A stretch of DNA of 64,000 nt from Pseudomonas sp. FP198 (GTDB taxonomy: Bacteria; Pseudomonadota; Gammaproteobacteria; Pseudomonadales; Pseudomonadaceae), in the NCBI RefSeq assembly GCF_030687895.1, contig NZ_CP117452.1:5509001-5573000 (forward strand), in the 5' to 3' direction. This document shows positions 1 through 8,581 of the stretch, one piece after another; position 1 is the first letter of the stretch; the number at the start of each line of letters is the position of its first letter. The notes under the pieces are model-generated. The model searched no databases, was not told the origin of the DNA, and saw only the letters and a program-made list of their open reading frames with translations. The position numbers were made by a program, and so were the translations under genes.

Positions 1-2
1 TG

Positions 3-137
3 GCCCGCTCCCACAGCTCCGTACGCAGCCTCGCCGAAGCCTTGGGCATTCCGCGCAAGACGCTGCACGACAAGTTGCGCAAACACGGGCTGAACTTCGG
101 CGACAGCAGCCATGGCCCGACCGAAGAGTCGGATTGA
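3..137 (+). CDS. C-terminal end of a Fis-type (sigma-54-dependent) response regulator, partial
   Basis: The window opens inside this gene. The 44 visible residues read as a Fis-type helix-turn-helix, with the recognition-helix signature GIPRKTLHDKLRKHG, and then a short polar tail and a TGA stop. This is the normal end of NtrC/DctD-class sigma-54 activators. A DctD-like C4-dicarboxylate regulator is the likeliest identity, because the recognition helix resembles that family, but the receiver and AAA+ domains lie outside the window and the family is inferred from the last helix only. Confidence 0.7.
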   Translation, partial: ARSHSSVRSLAEALGIPRKTLHDKLRKHGLNFGDSSHGPTEESD

Positions 138-172
138 GCTCCACCCTTTCACTTTCAGCCAAGAGGGTCTGC

Positions 173-628
173 ATGAACCGCGACAGCCGCTACCTGGAAA
201 CGATCCTGCACCGGGATATCCCGCTGACGCAGGACATGGGCCTGAAGGTGCTCGGCTGGCAAGCCCGGCAGCTACGCTTATTCCTGCCGATCGCAGCCAA
301 CGTCAACCACAAGAGCACCATGTTCGGCGGCAGCCTGTATTGCGGCGCCGTGCTCGGTGGCTGGGGCTGGCTGCACCTGGCGCTGCGCGAGGAAGGCATA
401 GAAGACGGGCACATCGTGATCCAGGAAGGGCAGATCAGTTATCCGCTACCGGTTACCCGCGACGCGACCGTCATCTGTGAGGCGCCCGATGAAAAGACCT
501 GGACGCGTTTCCTGGCCACTTATCGTCGCTACGGACGGGCAAGGCTGGCCTTGCAGACGCACGTGGTGAATGTGGACAACGAGGACGTGGCGGTGCAGTT
601 TGAAGGGCAGTACGTGCTGCATCGCTGA
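173..628 (+). CDS. hotdog-fold thioesterase (YiiD C-terminal type)
   Basis: A 151-residue single-domain protein resembling the putative thioesterase domain found at the C-terminus of YiiD. The segment NVNHKSTMFGGSLYCGA around residues 42-58 is the hotdog active-site helix region, where a substrate thioester would be held. The start is the ATG at 173, preceded by AAGAGGG; an in-frame TTG at 134 overlaps the previous gene and lacks a good ribosome site. It follows the regulator gene by 35 bases and is followed by a REPIN. The substrate is unknown; acyl-CoA or acyl-ACP is a family-based guess. Confidence 0.75.
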   Translation: MNRDSRYLETILHRDIPLTQDMGLKVLGWQARQLRLFLPIAANVNHKSTMFGGSLYCGAVLGGWGWLHLALREEGIEDGHIVIQEGQISYPLPVTRDATVICEAPDEKTWTRFLATYRRYGRARLALQTHVVNVDNEDVAVQFEGQYVLHR

Positions 629-642
629 TTGGCGCATAGACC

Positions 643-746
643 CGTGGCGAGGGAGCTTGCTCCCGCTCGGCTGCGCAGCAGACGCTTTGGGGCCGCTTCG
701 CCCGAAGCGTCGGACCGGCCCAGCGGGAGCAAGCTCCCTCGCCACA
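643..746. repeat. REPIN, GTGGCGAGGGAG family
   Basis: Two inverted copies of GTGGCGAGGGAGCTTGCTCC flank about 60 bases containing a second short stem (GGGCCGCTTCG region). It lies between the convergent thioesterase and cysQ genes, a typical position for Pseudomonas REPINs. Confidence 0.9.
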
Positions 747-772
747 AAAGCTCCTGGCTAAAAGATCAGATT

Positions 773-1600
773 TTAAGAACGAGCCAGCTCCAGCAACTTC
801 CCACGCCACGGCGCTTTCGCCGGAAGCGCCAGGAAAGACGTATTCAACAACGACTCCCGTGCCGGATAGCAGAACGGCTGGCCCTGCAGGTCGAGTACCT
901 CGCCACCCGCGCCCTCCAGCACGCCCTGGGCAGCGGCGGTGTCCCACTGCGACGTCGGCGCCAGACGCGGGTAGCAATCCGCCGCACCTTCGGCCACCAG
1001 GCAGAACTTCAGCGAACTGCCGATACTGGTCAATTGCAGCGCCCCCAGGCTTTCGCTCAAACCGGCCAACAGGCGTTCCTGCTCCGGGCTGGTATGACGG
1101 CGGCTCGCGACCACCGTAAAGGTTTCACCGGGCGCCAGCACGTTACGCACCGCGATGGCCGCAGGCTCGGCATCCCTGTCGCCGCGCCAGGCACCCAGGC
1201 CCGCACCGCCGGCATAATAACGACCGTTGGTGGGCATCGACACCACACCAAACACCACTCGTCCGTCCTCGATCAGGGCGATATTGACGGTAAATTCCTC
1301 ACTGCCGGAAATGAATTCCTTGGTGCCGTCCAGCGGATCCACCAGCCACCAGCGCTGCCAGCCGGCGCGGACGCTTTGCGCAATATCGGCATCCTCTTCG
1401 GAAAGGATCGGGATATCCGGCGCCAGGGCTTTGAGCCCGGCCACGATCACATGGTGAGCTGCCATGTCCGCGGCCGTCACCGGCGATTCGTCGGCCTTGC
1501 GCACGACCTCCACATCGGCCCGCCAGAAGGGCAGGATCGCGTCGCCAGCCGTGAGCGCGAGCTCGATAACCGGGGCCATCAGGGGATGCGGAAAATTCAT
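773..1600 (-). CDS. cysQ: 3'(2'),5'-bisphosphate nucleotidase CysQ
   Basis: Hydrolyses 3'-phosphoadenosine 5'-phosphate (and PAPS) to AMP, relieving inhibition during sulfate assimilation; cytoplasmic, magnesium dependent and lithium sensitive in the family. The 275-residue length is normal. The inositol-monophosphatase signature DPLDGTKEF lies at residues 88-96, an acidic SEED motif at 67-70, and the second metal motif WDTAAAQGVLEGAGG is near residue 220. Its ATG overlaps the nudE stop (ATGA), so the two form one minus-strand operon with nudE first. Confidence 0.95.
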   Translation of the reverse strand: MNFPHPLMAPVIELALTAGDAILPFWRADVEVVRKADESPVTAADMAAHHVIVAGLKALAPDIPILSEEDADIAQSVRAGWQRWWLVDPLDGTKEFISGSEEFTVNIALIEDGRVVFGVVSMPTNGRYYAGGAGLGAWRGDRDAEPAAIAVRNVLAPGETFTVVASRRHTSPEQERLLAGLSESLGALQLTSIGSSLKFCLVAEGAADCYPRLAPTSQWDTAAAQGVLEGAGGEVLDLQGQPFCYPARESLLNTSFLALPAKAPWRGKLLELARS

Positions 1601-2163
1601 GGCAGGTAGGCTCCGCGCTGAGTCAGCAGATCGCGGGCCAGGTACAGCGCCGCCAACGCCCGGCCCTCGGTGAATTGAGGGTTCTGCGCCAGGGCCGACA
1701 GCTCGCCCAGGTTGACCTTGTCCACACGCATCGGCTCGGGCTCGTCGCCTTCCAGACGCTCTTCGTACAGATCGGTCGCAAGCACCACCTGGATCTTCTG
1801 ACTCATGTAGCCGGGAGACAATGACAACTCGGTCAGGTGTTCCAGTTGACGGGCGCCAAAACCGGCTTCCTCCTTGAGCTCGCGCTCGGCCGCCGCCAGC
1901 ACATCTTCACCCGGCTCGATCAGGCCCTTGGGCAGGGACCATTCGTAGGCCTCGGTACCGCCGCAATACTCTTCCACCAGCACCGCATGGTCGGCGTCGA
2001 GCATCGCCACGATCATCACCGCACCGTAACCTGCGCCCTTGCCCGCCAGGCGTTCGTAGGTGCGTTCCACACCGTTGGAAAAACGCAGTTTCAGTTCTTC
2101 CACGCAAAACAGGCGGCTGGTGGCGACGATCCGTCGGTCGAGTATGGTGGGTGTCTGGCGCAT
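1597..2163 (-). CDS. nudE: ADP compounds hydrolase NudE (Nudix)
   Basis: Nudix hydrolase of 188 residues. The complete Nudix box (G-x5-E-x7-RELKEEAGF) spans residues 80-102, with the metal-binding glutamates at 95, 98 and 99. The family cleaves ADP-ribose, NADH and Ap3A into mononucleotides, acting as a housecleaning enzyme. It is translationally coupled by a four-base overlap to cysQ, and the divergent HAD nucleotidase begins 89 bases away. In this pairing both enzymes clean up nucleotide by-products. The name follows conserved order cysQ-nudE in pseudomonads. Confidence 0.93.
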   Translation of the reverse strand: MRQTPTILDRRIVATSRLFCVEELKLRFSNGVERTYERLAGKGAGYGAVMIVAMLDADHAVLVEEYCGGTEAYEWSLPKGLIEPGEDVLAAAERELKEEAGFGARQLEHLTELSLSPGYMSQKIQVVLATDLYEERLEGDEPEPMRVDKVNLGELSALAQNPQFTEGRALAALYLARDLLTQRGAYLP

Positions 2164-2252
2164 AAACGGCTCCCTGGGCGATAGCAGGCTACTATACCCG
2201 GCCTATCCTGATTGTTTGCGTCGGATATCTGATTACCGCTGGAGAAGTTTTT

Positions 2253-2915
2253 ATGGCGTTGTTGCCCTGGCACGAGATCGATACGGTTCTGCTGGACATG
2301 GACGGCACCCTGCTGGACCTGCATTACGACAATCACTTCTGGCTGGAGCACCTGCCCCAGCGCTATGCCGAACTGCATGGCGTCAGCCGGGCCATGGCGG
2401 AGATGGAACTGCAGCCGCTGTTCGAGCGCAACGCCGGCCAGTTGCAGTGGTACTGCCTGGATTTCTGGAGTGCCGAGCTGAAGCTGCCGGTGCGCGAACT
2501 GAAGCTGGAAACCGCCCACCTGATCGCCCTGCGCCCGGACGCCGATACGTTTCTGGCAGCCATCCAGCAAGCCGGCAAACGGGTCGTGATGATCACCAAC
2601 GCCCACCGCGACTCGTTGTCCCTGAAGCTGGAACGCATCGAACTGGCTCCGTATTTCGAGCGTTTGATCAGCTCCCACGACTACGGTTTTCCCAAGGAAA
2701 GCCCGCAATTCTGGGACGCCCTGCAAGCCGACCTGGACTTCGACCCGGCCCGCAGCCTGTTCATCGACGATACCCTGCCGGTATTGCGCAGCGCCCGGGA
2801 TTTTGGCATCGCACATTTACTGGCGGTCAGCGAGCCGGACAGTCGCAAGGGGCCGAAGGATACGGGGGAGTTCGATGCCGTCAGAGATTATCGGGATTTG
2901 ATTGCCGGGCTTTGA
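2253..2915 (+). CDS. yrfG: HAD-family GMP/IMP nucleotidase (YrfG-like)
   Basis: A 220-residue haloacid-dehalogenase hydrolase. Motif I is DMDGTLLD at residues 15-22, motif II the MITNA stretch near residue 112, and motif IV FIDDTLPV near residue 170. Members next to nudE (YrfG of E. coli) dephosphorylate purine 5'-monophosphates, so this likely acts in nucleotide salvage together with divergent nudE-cysQ. The start is an ATG preceded by GGAGAAG. Substrate specificity is inferred from family and neighbours. Confidence 0.85.
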   Translation: MALLPWHEIDTVLLDMDGTLLDLHYDNHFWLEHLPQRYAELHGVSRAMAEMELQPLFERNAGQLQWYCLDFWSAELKLPVRELKLETAHLIALRPDADTFLAAIQQAGKRVVMITNAHRDSLSLKLERIELAPYFERLISSHDYGFPKESPQFWDALQADLDFDPARSLFIDDTLPVLRSARDFGIAHLLAVSEPDSRKGPKDTGEFDAVRDYRDLIAGL

Positions 2916-2928
2916 ACCGCACAGTCCT

Positions 2929-3004
2929 CATCGCGAGCAGGCTCGCTCCCACCTTGGCTCGCGGCGAACCGGTAATCTCTGTGGGAGCGAGCCTGCTCGC
3001 GATA
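2929..3004. repeat. REPIN, GTGGGAGCGAGC family
   Basis: Inverted copies of ATCGCGAGCAGGCTCGCTCC and GGAGCGAGCCTGCTCGCGAT separated by about 28 bases, in the gap between two convergent genes. Confidence 0.92.
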
Positions 3005-3026
3005 AAGACACCGCCGGGCTCAAATC

Positions 3027-3476
3027 CTATTCAGGGATACGCAGTGACTGCCCTGGGTAGATCTTGTCCGGGTGCTTGAGCATCGGTTTGTTGGCTTCGA
3101 AAATCTTGTTGTACTTGTTCGGGTCGCCATAAACCCGCTTGGAAATGGCGCTCAAGGTGTCGCCTTCTTCCACGGTGACGAATTTGGCCTGCGTCGCGAC
3201 CGGGCCGGTCACGGTGATCTGGTCATCGACACCGCTGATACCGGCCACGTTGCCCAGCGCCAGGAGAATCTTTTCCTTCTCTTCCTGAGTTGCGGCTTCA
3301 CCCGTGGCGATGACTTTCTCACCTTCGACCTTGACCTGAATTTTTGAAGTATCGATCCCTGTCAGGGCCTCCTGTACATGCTTGGTCAACGCTTCGCTGT
3401 TGGCTTCGGCCTTGTCGGGCGTCAGCGCATCGAGGATTTTTTCACCGGCATCTTTCAAGAAACTGAAAAGGCTCAT
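3027..3476 (-). CDS. kbp: BON-LysM domain protein (Kbp/YgaU-like)
   Basis: A 149-residue cytoplasmic-type protein without a signal peptide: a BON domain (about residues 25-90) followed by a C-terminal LysM domain (about 97-147, containing [17 protein letters not shown]). This matches E. coli YgaU/Kbp, a potassium-binding stress protein, in length, order and the N-terminal motif [13 protein letters not shown]. The start was set at the second ATG (3476), which fits the family; an in-frame ATG three codons upstream exists. It is monocistronic, and the divergent LysR gene begins 136 bases away. A potassium role is known for the E. coli protein and inferred here. Confidence 0.88.
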   Translation of the reverse strand: MSLFSFLKDAGEKILDALTPDKAEANSEALTKHVQEALTGIDTSKIQVKVEGEKVIATGEAATQEEKEKILLALGNVAGISGVDDQITVTGPVATQAKFVTVEEGDTLSAISKRVYGDPNKYNKIFEANKPMLKHPDKIYPGQSLRIPE

Positions 3477-3612
3477 CGTATTCACTCCATGGGTTCAGGT
3501 GTCCAGACGCAAAAGACTAGACCAAGCCAACCGACCCCGTTTCCCAGCCGACCAATGACCTCGCCACCGTCAAGGCGCTAGAATCCGAATCTTCCCGCGC
3601 CCAGGAGCGAAG

Positions 3613-4497
3613 ATGGACATCAAGCAGCTGAAATTTCTTATCGCGCTCGAAGAAACCCGCCACTTCGGCCAGGCTGCCGCCCGCTGTCACATCACCCAGC
3701 CCACCTTGTCGATGCGCCTGCGCAGCCTGGAGGAGGAGCTGGGTTTGCCACTGGTCAATCGCGGCCAGCGCTTCGAGGGTTTTACCGCACCGGGTGAGCG
3801 AGTGCTGGCCTGGGCGCGCACGGTGTTGGCGGCCTACGATGGACTACAGGCCGAAGCGGCGGCCTGTCGTGGCAACCTGGTGGGCACGCTGCGCCTGGGC
3901 GTGGTTCCACTGTCGGATTTCGACCCGCTGGCGATGATGCAGCGCCTGCACACCGACCATCCCAGCCTGCGTTTCGAATTGTCATCCCTGAGCTCTGAAC
4001 GCATTCTCGAACAATTGGCAAACAACCGGATCGACCTGGGCATTTCCTACCTGGAACGTCTGGACAACGAGCGTTTCGAAGCCCTGCCCTTCGCCCATAC
4101 CCGCATGGGCCTGCTATACGACCAACGTTTTTTCTTTTTTGGCGAAGAACCGCTGAGCTGGGAAGCGCTGGTGGAGCTACCCCTGGGCATGCTCACCAGC
4201 GGCATGCATTTTCGCCAATCCATCGATCATCACTTCCACAGTCGGGGGCTGACCCCCCAACCGCTGCTGCAAACCGACGCGGTGCACCAATTGTTACAAG
4301 CTGTGCACGGCGGACTGTGTTGCGCCGTGGTACCGCTGGAAAGCGGGCTGAAGCTCACCGAAGACCTGCGAATCCAGCCCATCGACAGCGCCCAGACGCT
4401 GGTCCCGCTGGGGCTGATCATGCGGCGCGGTGCCCCACGCTCGGCATTGGCAGAGGCCTGTTTTGCCCTTTATCAGCAATCAGTAACCATTCCTTGA
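3613..4497 (+). CDS. LysR-family transcriptional regulator
   Basis: A 294-residue LysR regulator: winged helix-turn-helix in residues 1-65 (AAARCHITQPTLSMRLRSLE) and an effector-binding domain after residue 90. It sits directly upstream of, and in the same direction as, fdhD and the YdeP-like oxidoreductase, so it may control them. It resembles the LysR regulators commonly paired with fdhD in pseudomonads. The effector is unknown; no clear T-N11-A box was identified in the 90-base gap to fdhD. Confidence 0.85.
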   Translation: MDIKQLKFLIALEETRHFGQAAARCHITQPTLSMRLRSLEEELGLPLVNRGQRFEGFTAPGERVLAWARTVLAAYDGLQAEAAACRGNLVGTLRLGVVPLSDFDPLAMMQRLHTDHPSLRFELSSLSSERILEQLANNRIDLGISYLERLDNERFEALPFAHTRMGLLYDQRFFFFGEEPLSWEALVELPLGMLTSGMHFRQSIDHHFHSRGLTPQPLLQTDAVHQLLQAVHGGLCCAVVPLESGLKLTEDLRIQPIDSAQTLVPLGLIMRRGAPRSALAEACFALYQQSVTIP

Positions 4498-4584
4498 TCG
4501 ACGTCATCTATTGAAGGATCAGTAATAGCGATTAGACGTGGCAGATTGCCGCATTTAGTCTTAGGACTATTCCTACTCTCAGTG

Positions 4585-5430
4585 ATGCCCATGAACGACA
4601 AGCCTCCGGTCTGTCCTGCGCCTGCCTTGGAAGCCTCCAAGCCAGCCGCCAGCCAGAGCTATCGCTACTGCAACCTGGACCACTCGCAATCGGACAGCGC
4701 CGCGCTGGCCGAGGAAGTGGCGTTGGCGATTGCCTATAACGGCATCAGCCAAGCGGTAATGTTGGTCACGCCCACTGACCTGGAAGATTTTATCGTCGGC
4801 TTCAGCCTCGGCAGCGGCATCATCGAAGACCCGGCGGATATCTATGACCTGCAACTGAGCGGGGCCGGTTCCGCGCAATATGCCCAGGTCACCATTGCCA
4901 ACCGCGCCTTCTGGAACCTCAAGCAACAACGTCGGCAACTGGCCGGCACCAGCGGTTGCGGGCTGTGCGGGGTGGAGGCGGTGGAACAGGCGCTGCCCAA
5001 CCTCAAGATGCTGCCGGGCGCACCGCTGCCACCGGCGCAATGGCTCGACGGCCTGCGCCAGCGCATCGGCCAGTTCCAACCCCTGGGCCAGCACTGCGGC
5101 GCGGTACACGCGGCGCTGTTCATGAATGACCAGGGTGAACTGCTGCTGGGCCGCGAAGACATTGGTCGCCACAACGCCCTCGACAAATTGATCGGTGCGC
5201 TGATCCGGCAGCAGATCCCGATAGCCGGAGGCCTGGCGATCGTCACCAGCCGTTGCAGCCTCGAATTGATTCAAAAAGTATTGCGTGCGGGCATCCAGAC
5301 GCTGGTCAGCCTGTCGTCGCCTACGGGCCTCGCCGTGCAGTGGGCTCGCCAACACAACCTCAACCTCATCCACCTGCCGCAAAAAAGTGCGCCGCGGGTC
5401 TACAGCCCTGCGATGGAGAATCAAGCGTGA
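4585..5430 (+). CDS. fdhD: formate dehydrogenase accessory sulfurtransferase FdhD
   Basis: FdhD carries sulfur from a cysteine desulfurase to the bis-MGD molybdenum cofactor of formate-dehydrogenase-like enzymes. The conserved cysteine pair CGLCG lies at about residues 125-129 of the 282-residue product, followed by the GREDIGRHNALDK motif. Two close ATGs (4585 and 4591) are both plausible; a further upstream ATG at 4546 would add 13 hydrophobic residues and is less likely. The stop overlaps the GTG start of the next gene (GTGA), so the factor is translated coupled to its probable client enzyme. Confidence 0.93.
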   Translation: MPMNDKPPVCPAPALEASKPAASQSYRYCNLDHSQSDSAALAEEVALAIAYNGISQAVMLVTPTDLEDFIVGFSLGSGIIEDPADIYDLQLSGAGSAQYAQVTIANRAFWNLKQQRRQLAGTSGCGLCGVEAVEQALPNLKMLPGAPLPPAQWLDGLRQRIGQFQPLGQHCGAVHAALFMNDQGELLLGREDIGRHNALDKLIGALIRQQIPIAGGLAIVTSRCSLELIQKVLRAGIQTLVSLSSPTGLAVQWARQHNLNLIHLPQKSAPRVYSPAMENQA

Positions 5431-7775
5431 GCAATCATCAACAAGCCAACCAGAAACCCACACCGCGCTACAAGCCTTACAAGGGCCCGGCCGGTGGTTG
5501 GGGCGCGCTGATCAGCGTCGCCCAGGCCTGGCTGACCAGCGATAACGCGCTGAAAAACATCCGCATGATGCTCAAGACCAACCAGAACGGCGGTTTCGAC
5601 TGCCCTGGCTGCGCCTGGGGTGACTCGCCGGAAAGCGGCATGGTCAAGTTCTGCGAGAACGGCGCCAAGGCGGTGAACTGGGAAGCGACCAAGCGTCGTG
5701 TCGACGCGGCTTTCTTCGCCAAGCACAGCGTGACCTCGTTGCTGGAGCAGAGCGACTACTGGCTCGAATACCAGGGCCGCCTGACGGAGCCGATGAGCTA
5801 CGACGCGCAAACCGACCGCTACAAGCCCATCAGTTGGGAAGCCGCGTTCGCGATGATCGGCAAGCACCTGCAAGGGCTTTCCAGCCCGAGCCAGGCCGAG
5901 TTCTACACCTCGGGCCGCGCGAGCAATGAAGCGGCTTATTTGTACCAGCTGTTCGTGCGCGCCTATGGCACCAACAATTTCCCCGACTGCTCGAACATGT
6001 GCCATGAGGCCAGCGGCGTGGCCCTGTCCCAAAGTGTCGGGGTGGGCAAAGGCACGGTAACCTTTGACGACTTCGAGCATGCCGACGCGATTTTCGTCTG
6101 GGGCCAGAACCCCGGCACCAACCATCCGCGGATGCTCGAACCGCTGCGCGAAGCCGTGAAGCGCGGCGCCCAGGTGGTGTGTATCAACCCGCTGAAAGAG
6201 CGTGGCCTGGAGCGCTTCCAGCATCCGCAACACCCGCTGGAAATGCTCACCAACGGCGACAAACCCACCAACACCGCGTATTTCCGCCCAGCCCTGGGCG
6301 GCGACATGGCCGTGCTGCGGGGCATGGCGAAGTTCCTGCTGCAATGGGAACGTGACGCACAGAACAACGGCGCCCCTGCGGTATTCGATCACGCGTTCCT
6401 CAACGAGCACAGCGCCAACGTCCTGGATTACCTGGCGGTGGTCGACGACACCCCGTGGGAACAGATCGCCGAGCAATCCGGGTTGACGCTCGCCGAAATC
6501 GAACAAGCGGCGCGCATGTACGCCAAGGCCAAGAACGTGATCATGTGCTGGGCGATGGGTATCACCCAACACCGTCATTCGGTGGCGACGATCCAGGAAA
6601 TCGCCAACCTGATGATGCTGCGCGGCAACATTGGCAAGCCAGGCGCAGGCCTGTGCCCGGTGCGCGGCCACAGCAACGTGCAGGGCGACCGGACCATGGG
6701 AATCAACGAGCGCCCGCCCGTTGCATTCCTCGACGCTCTGGAACGGCGTTTTCAGTTCAAGGTGCCGCGTGAAAACGGCCACAACGTGGTCGAGGCGATC
6801 CACGCCATGGCCGAGGGTCGGGCCAAGGTGTTCATCGCTCTGGGCGGCAACTTCGCCCAGGCTACGCCAGACAGCCACCGGACCTTCGAGGCCCTGGGCA
6901 ATTGCGACCTGACGGTACAGATCAGCACCAAGCTCAACCGCAGCCACCTGGCCCATGGCAAGGAAGCGTTGATCCTGCCATGCCTGGGCCGGACTGACAT
7001 TGACCTGCAAGCCGATGGCCCGCAGGCGGTGACGGTGGAAGACTCCTTCAGCATGGTCCACGCCTCGAACGGCCAATTGCAGCCACTGTCTGACCAGATG
7101 CGCTCCGAGCCGTGGATCATTGCCGGCATCGCCGCCGCCACCCTGGGCAGCCGCCCGGTGGATTGGAACTGGCTGGTGGCCGATTACAGCCGCATCCGCG
7201 ACCTGATCGCCGAGACCATCCCAGGCTTCAAGGATTTCAACGAAAAACTCAAGAACCCCGGCGGCTTCTACCTGGGTAACAGCGCAGGGGCACGTCGCTG
7301 GAATACGCCTTCAGGCCGCGCCAACTTCAAGCCCAACCTGTTGCCGACCGACCTGATCCACGAACGCACCCGGGCTACAGGCCAGTTGCCGGACCTGATC
7401 CTGCAATCCATGCGCTCGCATGACCAGTACAACACCACGATCTATGGCCTCGATGATCGCTATCGTGGCGTGAAGGGCCAACGTGACGTGTTGTTCGTCA
7501 ACGAAGCGGACATCATCCGCCTGGGCTTCAAGCCAGGGCAGAAGGCAGACATCGTCTCGCTCTGGGATGATGGCCGCGAGCGCCGGGTCAAGGGCTTTAC
7601 CCTGCTGGCCTTTGATATCCCGGCCGGACAGGCTGCCGCCTACTACCCTGAAGTGAACCCGCTGGTGCCGCTGGAAAGTACCGGCGACGGCAGCCACACC
7701 CCGACCTCGAAGTTCGTGGCTATCCGCCTGGAAGCCGCAAGCGAGAACGGGTTGATCATGGCCAAGTCGGCCTGA
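5427..7775 (+). CDS. FdhF/YdeP-family molybdopterin oxidoreductase
   Basis: A 782-residue bis-MGD oxidoreductase. The N-terminus has a CPGC pair at 59-62, followed by FPDCSNMCHEASG (about residue 190) and the cofactor-binding stretches NPGTNHPRML and GNIGKPGAGLCPVRGH typical of the FdhF/YdeP group. E. coli YdeP is linked to acid resistance; many Pseudomonas members are annotated as formate dehydrogenases, but the four-cysteine iron-sulfur motif of true FdhF is not complete here. The GTG start at 5427 overlaps the fdhD stop; an in-frame upstream ATG (5253) lies deep inside fdhD. A rho-independent hairpin follows. The true substrate is unknown. Confidence 0.88.
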   Translation: MSNHQQANQKPTPRYKPYKGPAGGWGALISVAQAWLTSDNALKNIRMMLKTNQNGGFDCPGCAWGDSPESGMVKFCENGAKAVNWEATKRRVDAAFFAKHSVTSLLEQSDYWLEYQGRLTEPMSYDAQTDRYKPISWEAAFAMIGKHLQGLSSPSQAEFYTSGRASNEAAYLYQLFVRAYGTNNFPDCSNMCHEASGVALSQSVGVGKGTVTFDDFEHADAIFVWGQNPGTNHPRMLEPLREAVKRGAQVVCINPLKERGLERFQHPQHPLEMLTNGDKPTNTAYFRPALGGDMAVLRGMAKFLLQWERDAQNNGAPAVFDHAFLNEHSANVLDYLAVVDDTPWEQIAEQSGLTLAEIEQAARMYAKAKNVIMCWAMGITQHRHSVATIQEIANLMMLRGNIGKPGAGLCPVRGHSNVQGDRTMGINERPPVAFLDALERRFQFKVPRENGHNVVEAIHAMAEGRAKVFIALGGNFAQATPDSHRTFEALGNCDLTVQISTKLNRSHLAHGKEALILPCLGRTDIDLQADGPQAVTVEDSFSMVHASNGQLQPLSDQMRSEPWIIAGIAAATLGSRPVDWNWLVADYSRIRDLIAETIPGFKDFNEKLKNPGGFYLGNSAGARRWNTPSGRANFKPNLLPTDLIHERTRATGQLPDLILQSMRSHDQYNTTIYGLDDRYRGVKGQRDVLFVNEADIIRLGFKPGQKADIVSLWDDGRERRVKGFTLLAFDIPAGQAAAYYPEVNPLVPLESTGDGSHTPTSKFVAIRLEAASENGLIMAKSA

Positions 7776-7782
7776 AGCAATT

Positions 7783-7817
7783 CCGAGGGGCGCTTCTGGC
7801 CCCTCGGGCACTTTTCC
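7783..7817 (+). terminator. rho-independent terminator of the fdhD operon
   Basis: Perfect 9-bp stem CCGAGGGGC / GCCCCTCGG with a 7-base loop, followed by a T-containing stretch (CACTTTTCC), just after the oxidoreductase stop. Confidence 0.8.
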
Positions 7818-7824
7818 AACGGGC

Positions 7825-7858
7825 ACAAAAAAGGCCGTTTTTCAAAAAAAACGGCCTG
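7825..7858. terminator. second A/T-flanked hairpin
   Basis: Stem AGGCCGTTTTT / AAAAACGGCCT with a short A-rich loop. The T tract lies on the minus-strand side (AAAAAA before the stem on plus), so it would stop minus-strand transcription best, although no minus-strand gene is adjacent. It may be a back-up or two-way terminator isolating the next gene. Confidence 0.6.
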
Positions 7859-8014
7859 TCCGAAGTAGCTAAAGACCGGCGAAATAACGTTAAGTTCCGC
7901 CCAAAAAACAGCAACTTAGAGAATTGTGCACAAGTCGTGTTACTCGTCGGATTTCGATTGTAACCAAGCGAAGCCAGCCTCAGGATCGCGCCGTCATCCC
8001 TTTGAGGCTCCTCT

Positions 8015-8497
8015 ATGAAGTTCTCCTCCATTCTCTTGTTGTCCCTTGGCCTGATCAGTGGCGTCGCATCTGCCGGCGGTACCGCCGAAGCAGGTGTAGG
8101 CGGCGCATTGGGCGGGGTTTTGGGTTCGGTCGTCGGCCAGTCCCTGGGCGGCAACACCGGTTCCACTATCGGCGCGGCCCTGGGCGGCGCAGGTGGCAGT
8201 GCGGTCGGTGCCGATAAACGCAGCCGCGGCGAAGCGGCTATCGGCGGCGCACTGGGCGCAGCCGGCGGCAACGTGGTTGGCCGCAGCGTGGGCGGCAGCA
8301 CGGGTAGCCTGATCGGTGCCGCAGCGGGCGGTGGCGCCGGTGGCGCACTGGGTAACTACATGGGCAAGGACGACGATGACGACCGTTATGAAGGTCGCCG
8401 TGGTGATCGCCGCTACTACCGTGACGGCCATCCGGGTCGCGGCCATGCCTACGGCCATCGCAAGCATAAGCACAAACATCGCTATCACGATGATTGA
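8015..8497 (+). CDS. secreted glycine-zipper protein with basic His/Lys-rich tail
   Basis: A 160-residue protein with a clear signal peptide (about residues 1-20, ending ASA-G). The middle (about 24-115) is a run of glycine-zipper repeats (GGALGGVLGSVVG type) of the YmgG/17-kDa surface antigen kind, predicted to form helical hairpins in or at a membrane. The C-terminus is polar: an acidic DDDDD patch at about residue 118, then Arg/Tyr-rich and finally His/Lys-rich sequence ending HKHKHRYHDD. It lacks a lipobox cysteine. It is monocistronic between strong hairpins. Function unknown; envelope stress is a family association only. Confidence 0.8.
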   Translation: MKFSSILLLSLGLISGVASAGGTAEAGVGGALGGVLGSVVGQSLGGNTGSTIGAALGGAGGSAVGADKRSRGEAAIGGALGAAGGNVVGRSVGGSTGSLIGAAAGGGAGGALGNYMGKDDDDDRYEGRRGDRRYYRDGHPGRGHAYGHRKHKHKHRYHDD

Positions 8498-8525
8498 CGG
8501 CTGGCTTGATCCAGACCGTTGAATG

Positions 8526-8581
8526 ATCGCAGCCTTCGGCCCTTCTCGCAGAGACTGACCGAAGGCTGCGATTTTCGTTTT
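8526..8581 (+). terminator. rho-independent terminator after the glycine-zipper gene
   Basis: A perfect 14-bp stem ATCGCAGCCTTCGG / CCGAAGGCTGCGAT with a 19-base loop, followed by TTTCGTTTTC. It also separates the gene from the convergent thioesterase. Confidence 0.85.

Noticed and set aside
4579..5463. Minus-strand open frame opposite fdhD
   Set aside because: Antisense to a gene with clear CGLCG and GREDIGRHNALDK motifs.
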